Positions 1 to 10,039 of a stretch of 64,000 nucleotides of DNA are shown here, one piece after another. Under the pieces are notes generated by a model that saw nothing but the letters and a program-made list of their open reading frames with translations, did not search any database and was not told the origin of the DNA. Positions within the stretch are counted from its first letter, which is position 1. Every line of letters starts with the position of its first letter. The stretch is from Hofstenia miamia (lineage: Eukaryota > Xenacoelomorpha > Acoela), in NCBI GenBank assembly GCA_004352715.1, contig SCFE01000069.1, forward strand, positions 575,286 to 639,285, read 5' to 3'. Both the position numbers and the translations under genes were made by a program.

Positions 1-1105
1 ATATAATTTTATTCCAAATTCGCAAACGTGTTCAGTTTTTGATTGGACGTATTGTTTAGGAGAAAGGTGGATGAAGGCAATTTCGTCCGCCTTCTGATGA
101 ACAATTCTAATTGGATAAACTCTAAATTTGAAGCTCAATGCCAAGCGGCAAAAAATTGCATTACCATAATTGTACTTACTGCTGTAATATTTGTTTTTAT
201 TTGTTAATATTTTTCCATTTTTGGTTAAACTAACTATCTGTATCTATATTGTTTTAGTAATTTCATACTCTGTTTATTTAAATCGAAATTCGGGTATTAA
301 ATTAGTATTGCCTTGTCATTTAATATTGCATTTTTCAAGAAGAATCAAGTCCACCTTACCCACCCATAGCCACCGCCACTGGAAAGAATGACATGGCAGT
401 GCACCTAAATAGTTAACAAGGGGGCTCTAAATTTAAGTAATGCATTTTTATCTTAAATTTTGACCAAATTTAGTTTCTAAACTAATAATATCCAACACGC
501 CACACCGTAATATAACTTTAAGAGGGGGATGCTGGATCTCCGATCGAATTTAACAAGGTGGGCTGAGGCTGAGCCCCCTGAGCACTCTGCGAGTACAGCC
601 CTGGGGGTTGATATCTACTATGGGAGAGTTGAATCACTCTAAGCCCTCCAAGCTAACAGCAAAGACTTGTACATTTGTGGCAATAAGACTAGCTTTATCA
701 AATGTTCCTTAGAAAGCGTGTGTTTGCTCATTTGTCGGTATCTTGGGATCTTGTGTGTCGAACTTGTAAATAATGACGATATAGTGGATTGTTTTCAACT
801 AATAGGAATAGGAAGTGTTATTTATAATACATTGATGATTTATTATTAGGATTTGAAAGTAAATAACAACCATATCGTTTTGATTGAGAAAAATGTAAGA
901 CTCCTATAACGTTAATAAATTTATTTTCAAGAAGGACATAGGCCTATTCAATTTCCTCAGTTTTGTTATTACAAAGTTAAAAATTGAATTCTTATTGGAA
1001 TTTTAGCAAATATTTATGAGTTTGCTCTTGTAATGATTTGAAAAACACTCCAATGGAATAAACATTATTTCAAAAATTTTTTGTTTAAATTCTAAATTTT
1101 AGAAA
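1..1105. other. AT-rich non-coding stretch with one GC-rich patch
   Basis: I see no convincing gene here. Open frames are short and of low-complexity composition. A GC-rich patch at about 525-607 ends in ACAGCCCTGGG; its reverse complement begins CAGGGCTGT, which resembles a hAT-type terminus. No matching second end or target duplication was found, so this is only a possible transposon edge. Confidence 0.4.
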
Positions 1106-1686
1106 TACAGGGTGGTCGCTAGAAAAGCAGAAAATTTGAAGGTCCAATTAAATCATGAATAAAATGTGTGCTGAAGTCTTCATACAGACAATTCGGGTAT
1201 AAAAAAAGATATCTCATCGGTTCTTTTGTAAAGATAATTAAAATAAATTGTCTTCTATTTTAAGCATTAAGCTATATATGTCATGTTATACCTCACACAG
1301 CAAAGGCTTCAGTTCAATTTCTTCAGCAATCTACTCCTGATTTCATTGAACCGGAAGATTGGCCTTCCAAAAGTCCAGGCCTAAATGTCATGGATTATTG
1401 CATTTGGAGCTTGTTATTAACAGAGCTTCAGAATTGTCGACGTGACATAAAATCTATTGATGATTTGAAAACGAGCTTGGGAAAAGCTTGGAACGATATT
1501 CCACAAGTTACCCTTAAAAACGCTACACAAGCTTGGATTTCTAGGTTAAGACACTGCTCTGAAGTTCACGGAAGGCATTTTGAACATCTATGAGTGTAAT
1601 ATAACATATGCCTTTAAAAAAGGTATTCTTTGTAAAAATAAATAGCAGTTTGACAAATTTTCTGCTTTTCTAGCGACCACCCTGTA
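1106..1686 (+). mobile_element. Internally deleted mariner element with perfect TIRs and TA duplication
   Basis: A 31-bp sequence at 1108-1138 (beginning CAGGGTGGTCGCTAGAAAAG) is repeated as an exact inverted copy at 1654-1684. Each end is flanked by TA (1106-1107 and 1685-1686), the signature target duplication of the Tc1/mariner superfamily. The element is 577 bp, under half the usual 1.3 kb, and keeps only the 3' part of a transposase gene. It cannot move by itself but has intact ends, so it could have been mobilised in trans. Confidence 0.9.
1294..1593 (+). pseudogene. Mariner transposase, C-terminal fragment
   Basis: The open frame reads from the HTAKA region, the tail of the family's DGAPAHTAKA motif, through EPEDWPSKSPGLNVMDYCIW to a stop after HFEHL. 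This is the C-terminal third of a mariner DD34D transposase, which cuts and pastes DNA at TA sites. The catalytic N-terminal two-thirds is deleted. The third catalytic aspartate, normally in SPDLN, is glycine here (SPGLN, codon 1378-1380). The frame is otherwise open, so the deletion is probably fairly recent. It sits inside the TIR element at 1108-1684. Confidence 0.88.
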
Positions 1687-1798
1687 TAAGCAATACAATT
1701 GAATAATAAAACTTATTGCTATGAAATTATTCTCTGTCAAGCAAATTTTCAGATCAATTTTACACCATCGCAAGCTTTATTTTAATAAATTATTTTAG

Positions 1799-1840
1799 TC
1801 CAACAATAGCAGACTCAACAATCCAGCAAGTGAACTGCTT
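1799..1840 (+). CDS. Candidate 42-bp mini-exon (first seen of a series)
   Basis: The block is bounded by TATTTTAG and GTAAGC and reads as 14 open codons in phase 0: SNNSRLNNPASELL. It has the same length and phase as the next candidate at 3159-3200. No start codon or signal peptide is visible, so if real it is internal. I recognise no protein family. The evidence is the splice-site pair, the open phase and membership of a regular series. A second possible donor (GTAAGT) lies 9 bp downstream. Confidence 0.45.
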
Positions 1841-3158
1841 GTAAGCATTGTAAGTGATTTTTAAATAATTTACAGTTCAACTATACATTTACATATGGAT
1901 ATATATCAATTATTTGGTTACAAACTTGTATGTTTGATTGTTCGATATTTTCGCATATTTTAGAAAAAACCGATGACCTTTGATTAAGCAGATGTAGGAC
2001 TATTAGATTTTTTGCTTGGTGAGACGCGTGCAGATTTCAAAAAGGATAATACGAATTTGGGTGATTTGTCACTGTATATTATATAGTCTTGAATTATCGG
2101 CTATGTTTATTATTGATATAAATACTTAAGAGTTTTTTATGATTTCTGTACAACTGCAGATATTGAATGAGGGTGAGAGTGAGGTGAGGTGAAGTGACCC
2201 TATAGTAAAGCCTCCTAATTTCCAGTTTGATTTATACATCAATGGATAAATGCATTACCCGTTATGATGTGCACCGTTTGCAATGTCAGAGGCCGTGGCA
2301 TCAAATGTTTTTCAAACCTTAGTTATTTTTATTTGTTGGTGAGTTATGAGTTTTTAAAAAACTTTCACGGAATTCCTCTCCTATTCTAATAACAATACTT
2401 GAATTACATGCGATTAAGCAGCTATTATGGAAATAATTGCAGTACATTATATTACAAATTTCTAAGTGATGGTTAATTGTAAGAATTAAACCTTATTCAA
2501 AGTGAGTTTTTGTTCATTCTAACCCACAGCCATTCGTGGTCCGTACTCAGTTTATTGAAAACCCGCCCCGCATCAAACCCATCGATATACTTCTAACTGA
2601 GTGCCAGCAGCAAAAATGGAAGGATTATGGTTTTCATTTGGTTCCCCATTTTAACAGTATTGCCTTAATTGATAAATTCTTGTAAGATGCCACTGGAAAT
2701 ATCATTTTCGTGCTATTTCCTTACTGGCCTGAGCACTTCATTTTCATGTCACGGAGATTTGATGTCTAAATAATCTCGGGTTGGGTGATGTCTCTTTCTT
2801 TCAGATAAAGTTTTATTTCTACACTCCATTTGCTAAGAGTATGCCATCATTATTTTGAAATAATTTTGTTTGCATCACCTTGGACGGTATTGTTTTAGTA
2901 CAATAAAATACAATGGTATCAATATCTAAGAGTAAAATAACCTTAGTAATAACTTATTTTCATTTTTGTTTGCATACACTTTCAGCTTCTTATATTTTTT
3001 GAAAAATTTAATTGACTTTTAATTTAAAACCCGAAGGTATTTTCATATAGAGTATTTATAGTGAATATTAGAAAATATTTCCTAATAATTAAATCCATAA
3101 CATTTTCAAGTTGTTATAACAGTGATAAATGTTTAAACAATTTATTTATATTTTTTAG
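1841..3158 (+). other. Intron-like stretch containing an unrecognised open segment
   Basis: Mostly AT-rich. A GC-richer open segment at 2530-2685 follows a CCCACAG acceptor-like site and encodes about 51 residues, including ENPPRIKPIDILLTECQQQ and DYGFHLVPHF, before a TAA. The rest is consistent with intron. The segment could be a transposon coding remnant or an alternative terminal exon; I do not recognise it with confidence. Confidence 0.3.
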
Positions 3159-3200
3159 GAGTCTCGCTTAGTTGTTGAAGATAGTGAGGATACGCCCACT
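3159..3200 (+). CDS. Candidate 42-bp mini-exon (ESRLVVEDSEDTPT)
   Basis: A strong polypyrimidine tract and acceptor (ATATTTTTTAG) precede 14 open codons in phase 0, followed by a consensus donor GTAAGTG. The peptide is acidic (5 E/D in 14) and has no hydrophobic segment, so a cytosolic or linker region is more likely than a membrane segment. It joins in frame to the candidates at 1799-1840 and 4730-4789. No family is recognised. Confidence 0.55.
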
Positions 3201-3599
3201 GTAAGTGTTAGATATTTCGTGGTATGTATTATTTCAGTTTTTTTTGAAATTGGGTTTATTATATTCGGACATATTTTAAATGAATATTTTAAGAAATACC
3301 ACGAATCAATAATAAATGCATCATTCAATGTATATGTTACTCAACAAATCATTGTTTTCTATTTGTTTCATTGCTGCAAAACTGATATATATACATTGGG
3401 AACAAATTTTTATATACAGTGATATTATTTTTGTGCATTTTTTTCAGTACACAGTTCACAATTAAGTGTGAATTTTTGATGTTCTTTTTATAAGCACCTA
3501 AGTTTCAAAAATTTCTTTTTCTAAATAATTACTGGTTACATTTTATATATCAATTATAACAGAAACATTTTACATTTTGAGATGTAGACAAATTAATAT

Positions 3600-4560
3600 G
3601 TTAAAGTTGTTTCTTCCAAGGATTTTACTATTTGGCATGAACAACGTTAACAGCAATAAGAGATTTTGTACGAGATTCCCATGTTTCAATGCATTTCTGA
3701 ATAGTTTCTTTGATGTTTTTAACATGATTCCACATTTCCAGCAATGCAGAGATTAATTCTGTCTTTGTGATGATAATTTGCTTTTCCTTTTCACAACATC
3801 CCACACTTTTTCAATTGGGTTGATGGTCATGGCTAGTCCCTGGCAATCTAAAGATCTTAAACACTTCTTCATCTAAATATGAAAATATCATCCATGCTTG
3901 ATGGCATGGAACACCATCGTCAATGAATAAATATAAATTGATTTTGTTATAGCATTTATATATTTGTGGCCTCTTGTTTTCTTTGATTACAGTAATATAA
4001 TTTGCAGAATTTATACTTCCTTCATAATGATGTAATTTTCATACACCATTGTAGATGATGGAACCCAAAATATACCAGTGACTATTAGGTGTGCTACATA
4101 TGCTTTGTGCAACCCACTAAAATTTATGTTGTGATATTCATCAGCTGTCCAATGAACCGCCCACAACATTCGCTTTTTCATCATTACAGCATTGAGTTTC
4201 TGTACTATTCTTTGATAGCATAGAATGGTATCTCAGTTCATTGCGACATCTTCTGATAGCCCTAGTACAGATATTAGCACTGACTCACTCATTTAATTGT
4301 TCAGCAATCAGTAATAAATCAGAAAAATGATTTATAACCAATAATCTGTCAGTGGCTTTTTCCAGGTTTACTAATTCTACGAAGGACCAGTGATATTATT
4401 TCGAATTCTAGCATTGCTATTGGTGATAATTCCACGTCTACCTCGAGTTTTTTCTGCAATTTGCCGATATGACGTTGTTACCAGCATCCCATAAAGCCTT
4501 CACACCTTAATCTGATTTGTTTCCCATTAATCAATATTTGTTTATTTCAATTGTATTGGG
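3600..4560 (-). pseudogene. Decayed Tc1-like transposase
   Basis: Read on the minus strand, three family blocks appear in order. Near 4160-4120 is WTADEYHNINFSG, matching the Tc1 'W...DW..V.FSDE' block with its aspartate lost. Near 3935-3890 is FIDDGVPCHQAW, matching the 'QQDNAPCH' block. Near 3855-3786 is DCQGLAMTINPIEKVWDVVK, matching 'DWPxxSPDLNPIENLWDVVK' with SPDL degraded. Stops and at least one frameshift separate the blocks, so no protein can be made. It lies in the presumed intron between two mini-exons. I did not find clear terminal inverted repeats. Confidence 0.75.
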
Positions 4561-4584
4561 GTAGCACATTATAAACTCATTGTC

Positions 4585-4985
4585 ACTTGGGTTGGGCCTA
4601 TTTTTTGTAGTTGGATTTTTATGGGGTTGGTTGAGGTGGGTTATCATATCCTGACCCATTTATTGGTCTGCAACCCTAAGAATAATTTTCCAATGTTGGT
4701 AAGCAAATCAATATGATTTTATTGTTTAGAGTGAACATTGCACTCTTGAAGAATTCGATTTGCCTACGGGTGAAATTCGATTAGATTTTGTAAGTAATTT
4801 TCACAGTAATATAACGTATTTGTAAACTCTTCTAAATTGCATCTGTTTCAATTATTTTATAGAACTATAAAATTAGAACTTGAATGTCAATATTTTCTAT
4901 TTTCGTATTAGGACAAGGCAACTATTTCATTTTAGTAAAAATTAGAATACGTTACCAAATGTTCCTCTAAATTCCTTGATTATAT
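4585..4985 (+). repeat. Tandem duplication unit A (exon plus intron flanks)
   Basis: Sequence upstream of the 4730-4789 exon (GTTATCATATCCTGACC...) and about 190 bp downstream (TTTGTAAACTCTTCTAAATT... to TTACCAAATGTTCCT) is similar to the flanks of the 6386-6445 exon at about 6270-6615. A block including a whole exon was therefore duplicated in direct orientation, with a unit spacing of about 1.66 kb. The edges are approximate because divergence is substantial. Unlike the near-identical repeats at single-N joins, this cannot be an unmerged contig end. Confidence 0.75.
4730..4789 (+). CDS. Candidate 60-bp mini-exon, copy A of a duplicated exon
   Basis: Between TTTATTGTTTAG and GTAAGTAA lie 20 open codons in phase 0 containing HCTLEEFDLPTGEIRLDF. 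Copy B at 6386-6445 has the same length, the same acceptor tract and the same DLPTGEI core. Several third-position differences between the copies (GAA/GAT, TTG/TTA, CCT/CCC, GGT/GGA) are silent or conservative, which hints at coding constraint. A symmetric 60-bp exon can be duplicated without shifting frame. The function is unknown; the peptide is acidic and soluble. Confidence 0.6.
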
Positions 4986-5296
4986 TTCTTTTGCCTTGTT
5001 TTTTATTTTGCAAACATTTCTTTTTCATATTTTTGCAATGTGTTTTTTCTAAGTACATTTAATCTTGGTAATTGTTACTTTGTTCCTTTGGCTATTCATT
5101 AATAATTTTTTGTGTTAGATTTGGTTATATATATGCACATTGAGCAAAATGGTTTGACTAATGTTAATAACTGTCGACATTAGGCAAAAATTTCGTAATG
5201 TTAACGTCATGCAGTACTATTTTGCCTAATGATTTAAGACGAAGCATATTTCAACTACAAAATGAATCACACAAACAGAAATCAAACTGCTTAACA

Positions 5297-6262
5297 GTTG
5301 ATGACATTCTTTTTATATCTTCTTGTGTGTGATGTCAGGCTGACATCATGAGTTGCATAACATTTTCTATCTTTTGCAACTTTATCTTCGTTCACACCGC
5401 CTATAGACTTTGCTGTAGCAGTTCCAAGCAATAGGCTCATATCAGGAACCTTTTCCAGTTTGATCAATACCTAATCTATTTGACAAAGGTCAGTTGCTGT
5501 ACATTTGGCTTCTACAGTTCCTTAGAGCAGCCTACAGTATTCTGCAAACTTGTTAATTCACTAGGCCCACAAAAAGATGATTTTTTTTGTATTGGATGTA
5601 CCACATTCTACGTTTGGAGCTCTCAGTGTTTCACATTATCTAACAAATATTGGCTTGAGGAATTGTTTCATCCTATTTGCTGCCTTGAATTGTACTCTAT
5701 CAGCTGTAACAGGGATTTCATGAAAACATTCAATATGTGTACTTGTTTCTTCCTCTATTTCTCTGCTGTCACAAATACAGGCTCCTAAGCGGTTGTTTGT
5801 GCTCCTGCTTCATCTATTGCTCCGTCCATAGTTTTTTATCTATCTTTGATGTCATGCGTACAACCTCTGTATATTCTGTGTCTGTTCCTTTTGCTAAAGT
5901 TATCTCAAGTTTTTCTTCATTAGCTATTTCACAAAACACATGTTGGGACAGAATAGATTAAGTGTTAATCCAACTTGCGGATCTTGGCAAAATGCAACTT
6001 TAAAAGGGTTTGCCCTGTTATTTCATGTCTAGCTGATATTGATTTGCCATTGAACAAATTAAGGATTAAATTTTGAAGTTGTTTTCCTGCATCCTGATGA
6101 CAATTTTTCCCTGCGTTACTCAATTTAGTCTTTCAAAAGCTTCTGGTTGAGAGAATGCCACCTTCAACTCCAGCCATACTATTTAGAGCTTGCCGATAAC
6201 GTTATTAACAAACTTTCTACCGTTTTTCGATTGAAGAATTGTAGGAACTCCAAAACTCAGTA
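5297..6262 (-). pseudogene. Decayed retroviral-type integrase fragment of a transposon
   Basis: On the minus strand, 6262-6186 reads FGVPTILQSKNGRKFVNNVI. This matches the 'GxPxxLQSDNGREF' block of rve-superfamily integrase cores found in Gypsy-type retroelements and Ginger/KRBA2-like genes. The catalytic aspartate of SDNG is lysine here. Downstream minus-strand segments, such as SNAGKNCHQDAGKQLQNLI near 6120 and GGVNEDKVAKDRKCY near 5390, look like its C-terminal continuation but are interrupted by stops and frameshifts. No LTRs or TIRs were identified. It lies between the two copies of the duplicated mini-exon. Confidence 0.6.
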
Positions 6263-6269
6263 AAATGTC

Positions 6270-6615
6270 TATTTACCTTTGATTGGGCCAAAATTTCTTA
6301 GTTGAATTATTATTGAGTTGTTTAAGTTGGGTTACCATATCCTGACCTATTTTGCTAAGCAATTCAATATTATTTTATTGTTTAGGATGATCATTGCACT
6401 TTTGGAGGATTGGATTTACCCACGGGAGAAATTCTATTCGGATGTGTAAGTAAAGTAATATACTGTTTGTAAACTATTCTAAATTGTAGCTGTTTCAATT
6501 GTTTTATAAACCTATAGAGTTATTTTTTCAATGTCAATCTTTTCAATTTTCGAATTAGGAGGAGCAAACTATTTCATTTTGGTAAAAACTAGGATTCCTT
6601 ACCAAATGTTTCCTA
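6270..6615 (+). repeat. Tandem duplication unit B (exon plus intron flanks)
   Basis: This is the direct partner of the block at about 4585-4985. Shared landmarks are GTTACCATATCCTGACC upstream, TTTTATTGTTTAG at the acceptor, TTGTAAACTATTCTAAATTG downstream and TACCAAATGTTTCCTACC at the far end. Both copies also share a small downstream block at 4911-4935 and 6559-6583 (attag, then ...ACTATTTCATTTT, then GTAAAA) that could be a further 23-bp exon, but this is weak. Confidence 0.75.
6386..6445 (+). CDS. Candidate 60-bp mini-exon, copy B of a duplicated exon
   Basis: The acceptor TTTATTGTTTAG and donor GTAAGTAA flank 20 open codons in phase 0: DDHCTFGGLDLPTGEILFGC. Aligned with copy A it keeps HCT, the leucine or phenylalanine positions and DLPTGEI, while both ends have diverged. 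The copy has kept its splice sites and open frame through substantial divergence, which argues for use. It could be incorporated in series with copy A or be mutually exclusive with it; RNA data would decide. Confidence 0.6.
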
Positions 6616-7125
6616 CCATCTATTATGGTACTCATAATATGGTACATAACAATATGGTAGCATGCCATAATTGGAACCTCTAATAGAGGGGTTTTTGTTG
6701 CCATCCTGCAGGGTTTAATTTGTCCCGCAATAATGGGATTAGTTTATAATTGAAATATATGATGGTTAGTGGTGTTGTAAATTATTAAGCTAAGTTTTTA
6801 TCCATTATTAAATAATGAGTTTTTGAAATGGTGTTATAGCAAAGCTCTTGCAACTAGCAAGGAAACGAGAGATGGCCGTTTAGCAAAAAAAACCCACATA
6901 CGTTAACAAGGTCCGGGCAAAGATAAAATTTGTTGTAGACCTAAAGCATATGACAGTCTCAGAGATGCGTGTCCTTATGCACCTGTGTTGCTAGAAACCA
7001 TGCAAAGTACGTCAAGTAACTATTTTTAACAACATCCCACACCTATTGCAAAAATAACAATTTGTTCCTTAAAATGGTTTCATTATCAATTGTGAGAATT
7101 TTGCTGTTTATTTCAGTATCTTTAG

Positions 7126-7182
7126 GAAAGTGCTTTTGATTGGGAAGACCTACAAGTTTATTTCAATGAAGATATTGATCAG
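7126..7182 (+). CDS. Candidate 57-bp mini-exon (ESAFDWEDLQ...)
   Basis: The acceptor TATCTTTAG at 7125 and donor GTTAGT at 7183 bound 19 open codons in phase 0 (ESAFDWEDLQVYFNEDIDQ). An alternative acceptor at 7116 (TTTCAG) would introduce an in-frame TAG, so 7126 is chosen. The peptide is again acidic (7 E/D). It is in phase with the preceding candidates. No family is recognised. Confidence 0.5.
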
Positions 7183-8359
7183 GTTAGTTGTATTTTTGTT
7201 ATTTTATTATTAATCCTTCCTTTATTGAAAACATAGCGTTAATACAAAATTATCAATTACCTTCACTATTTGTCTTAATTTGTTTGTAGTCGACAAATAA
7301 AGGTTCACATTATTTTAATGAAGTAGCATAAATAGTTGATGGCATTGCTTATAAAGAGTAAATTTTTATTTGATTTTTTTCGAATTAGGACATTTTTTTT
7401 TAAAATGAACAAAGTGAAGATTGTTGCTATTGGTGACAATTTAACTCTAGATGTACCAAGAAAAAACAACTTAAAACAGCCAGTGGGGTAGATTCCACCA
7501 CATATGTATGTTTTGTATAAAAACAAACAACTTATCATAAAACTAATTTGATTGCTTGATGCTCTGAGCAAATGAAGTGTACGAGGATGAGTATAAGGAG
7601 TAGCATATTTCCTCTTTCCTGAAAACCAGAAGACGGTGCCGGTGATTGACTTTCAAGATTTGGCTGTGTTTGAATGGGAAGCATTCAAATGAATATTCGT
7701 AATGTGGGTGTTGAGATCGAGCAAAACGAAAGCGTTGTAAGCACAGATATATCCAGAAATTGACACAATACAGCAAATGACCAACAGTAAGTCTTACCTT
7801 TGCATATGTAGCTTCGAACCAGTTTATCAAGTGCCACCCTTGCATCTACTCTAATCCAAGATATTGGCTAGTTATCCATCAGGAAGAATTCCGATTTCGT
7901 TATTTTTATGCAATGAAGATAAAAGAAGCACAGCTCTGCTAATTTTGTAAACTAAAGTGAAATCTCTATGAACCACAAAAAATGTTGAGATGGGAAAACG
8001 GCGTGGATTAGGAAGGAATTCAGATGGAATATCTCTTGTAGTCTTTCTAATTGTTCCTATATAAGCAAGATGCCGCCTAAAAGTGTTCTTGTCAAAAGAA
8101 CACATGTAAAAAAATTACCAGCTGTAATTTTTCTTCCACTTTCAAGATTTTGAGTCAATTATACAGCCAGACGTTGCCCTGTCGTCATTTAGAGAAATAA
8201 CCTCTTCTATAACCAACCTAAGGATCCAAATTTAAATAACACTATGTTTCTGAATCAGGCAAAGCCAAAGTTTATGCCATACTTCCCTGGTTTGAGGAAT
8301 GTACATTTCAACCTTAAACCCTTGGCATCCTCCACATTTACAAAGAATTTTCCCCAAAC
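7183..8359. other. Intron-like stretch, possible transposon debris
   Basis: Open frames of 70-100 codons occur on the minus strand at 7305-8105, but their composition does not resemble a known protein and they overlap each other in different frames. A plus-strand phrase near 7405-7470 (VKIVAIGDNLTLDVPRKNN) looks protein-like but stops soon after. Nothing here is firm enough to call a gene. Confidence 0.3.
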
Positions 8360-8485
8360 ATATTAACAAATTTGAAAATCTTGATGCATGGGCAGGTTTT
8401 TTGGGGAATATACTTTAATGCAATGCTGAAAATTTCTATTAAAGCGTATTGCCGTGGCAGAGGTTGTTGGAAAGATTAACAAGTT
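8360..8485 (+). repeat. Dispersed repeat, copy 1
   Basis: This block, from TATTAACAAATTTGAAAATC to the GTGGCAG...TTAACAA end, recurs at about 29300-29425 with scattered substitutions. Similarity also extends weakly upstream. It is probably a fragment of an unclassified transposon family present at least twice in the window. Confidence 0.75.
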
Positions 8486-8745
8486 TTTAATGTGACATTT
8501 ATCAAAATTGTCTTTTTTGCAAAATTATGGATTCCAAAATTCATATTTGAGAGGAACAATATCAGTTGAAATGCGAAGACAACATTCCAATATGAAATCC
8601 TGGAATAGTGTTTTAGTTTGTGCTTCCTAATTACTTCCTTAAAAAATTAGATATTAATTTTTTTGAAATTTTAATAAAATTTATTTTCACTCCAGACTAT
8701 AATACTTCAATATCCTGATTTCAATTATAATAATCTTTTTTTTAG

Positions 8746-8792
8746 AATCAATATATTGAATTAATTGAGGTCTCAGAGGATCAATTGCTCGA
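8746..8792 (+). CDS. Candidate 47-bp mini-exon (NQYIELIEVSEDQLL...)
   Basis: A long polypyrimidine tract (TAATCTTTTTTTTAG) precedes 15 open codons plus two bases, then the donor GTACGT. It is acidic like the others but ends in phase 2. A possible partner at 9278-9305 (acceptor ACCACAG, donor GTAAGT, 28 bp) would restore phase 0, but its peptide is hydrophobic and I trust it less. No further exon in the series could be found downstream. Confidence 0.45.
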
Positions 8793-9384
8793 GTACGTTT
8801 TTCCTTTTTTCATTTAATATTTAATGCCAAAATAAACAGCATTTGAATTTAAAACTAAATTCCTACTGCTTTATATTTCTTAAAATATTTTTGCGCCATT
8901 CTTGAAATTTACGTTAAATGGTTATTTAAGTGTCAGTTCATCAAAAAATGTAATAATTGTTTAATTGAATCCTAATTTATGATTGGAAACATTCTGTTTT
9001 CATTTGCGTATATATTCAGGTCGCAGGATTGTTGGTTTAGTTTCATAATAATTCGAATTTTTTCCCTGAAAGTTCATTTGATAAACTGAAGAAAAATGAA
9101 AGTATGTATATATCTTTTAAAAATTTCAAATATGAGAAATTTCCAGGGAATGCTAAAGAGTAAATGCTCTAAAATTGCTTTTTACATTAGCAGTATCATT
9201 GTAAATTGGATCCTTATGGCATTTTTATTATTTTTGTGAAATATGTTTCTTCAAATCTTTATTTAAAAATACCACAGTCTAATGTTGTACATAAATATAA
9301 TAATTGTAAGTTACTTTACCAACAATACTGATGTTAAATTTGACTGGCTAGGCAAGCATACCAATGTTAGGCTTAATTTTTGAG

Positions 9385-10000
9385 ATAGGGCCAATTTTTT
9401 AAGTTCCAATCCCCATTTGGTGCCTGGAGTATGTGAAAGCATTAATTATGAAGTATAATGTTCTTGAGATATCTTTATTTGTTCATAGTTTATGACCATT
9501 TAAAATTTTAGAGAAACCAGCAAAACATTTTTTATAGAAATCATCACTCTCGCTTCTTTGCTCAATGTTTCAAAACAATTAAATGCATGGTCGCAGAGTC
9601 CAGAAGGTGTTATATATCTAATGTAGTTAAAAATTTAGACCGGTTTTGATTGCTAAGAGTTGTTATCAGTATTGAAACCGCATAAATCTCTATTTTGCAA
9701 TCACATACACTAAAGAAGATATAAATTTTATGCATGCATTTTAATTCTAAAATTATTGATTTCATTATAATGTAATTTTTGTGTTTGTTGCTTCAATAAA
9801 AATCTTTTAAAATGATCATTTTTGAATTCATGATGATGTGAATATATTTCTGTGTTCAAGTTTCCCAATAATCCTAGATTGCCCAATGTAAAATATATAG
9901 CAATGATCACATTGATATTCATAAATATCTTTGGAGTAAAGTATTTATTGTTGCATTGTTGCAAGTTAATGTTGGGTAAGTTTTTTAAACTTTAAATTCT

Positions 10001-10003
<3 letters not shown>
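9385..10003. repeat. 618-bp block repeated at 18512-19127
   Basis: The block beginning ATAGGGCCAATTTTTTAAG is essentially identical to the sequence that starts immediately after the gap at 18511. Identity ends at an (AT)n tract in both places, after which the sequences differ. The minus-strand 78-codon frame inside (9728-9964) is carried along and is not evidence of a gene. A misjoined or allelic contig end is as likely as a true repeat. Confidence 0.85.

Positions 10004-10037
<34 letters not shown>
10004..10037. repeat. (AT)n microsatellite
   Basis: An uninterrupted AT dinucleotide run marks the point where the repeat at 9385 stops matching its copy at 18512. Confidence 0.95.

Positions 10038-10039
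<2 letters not shown>

Noticed and set aside
7405-7850. Possible piggyBac transposase (GDNLTLDVPRKNN...)
   Set aside because: Only one short phrase looked similar; the catalytic and FDNYFTS-type blocks could not be found in order.
9728-9964. 78-codon minus frame present twice (also 18855-19091)
   Set aside because: Its repetition is explained by the duplicated block; composition is AT-driven and no family is recognised.
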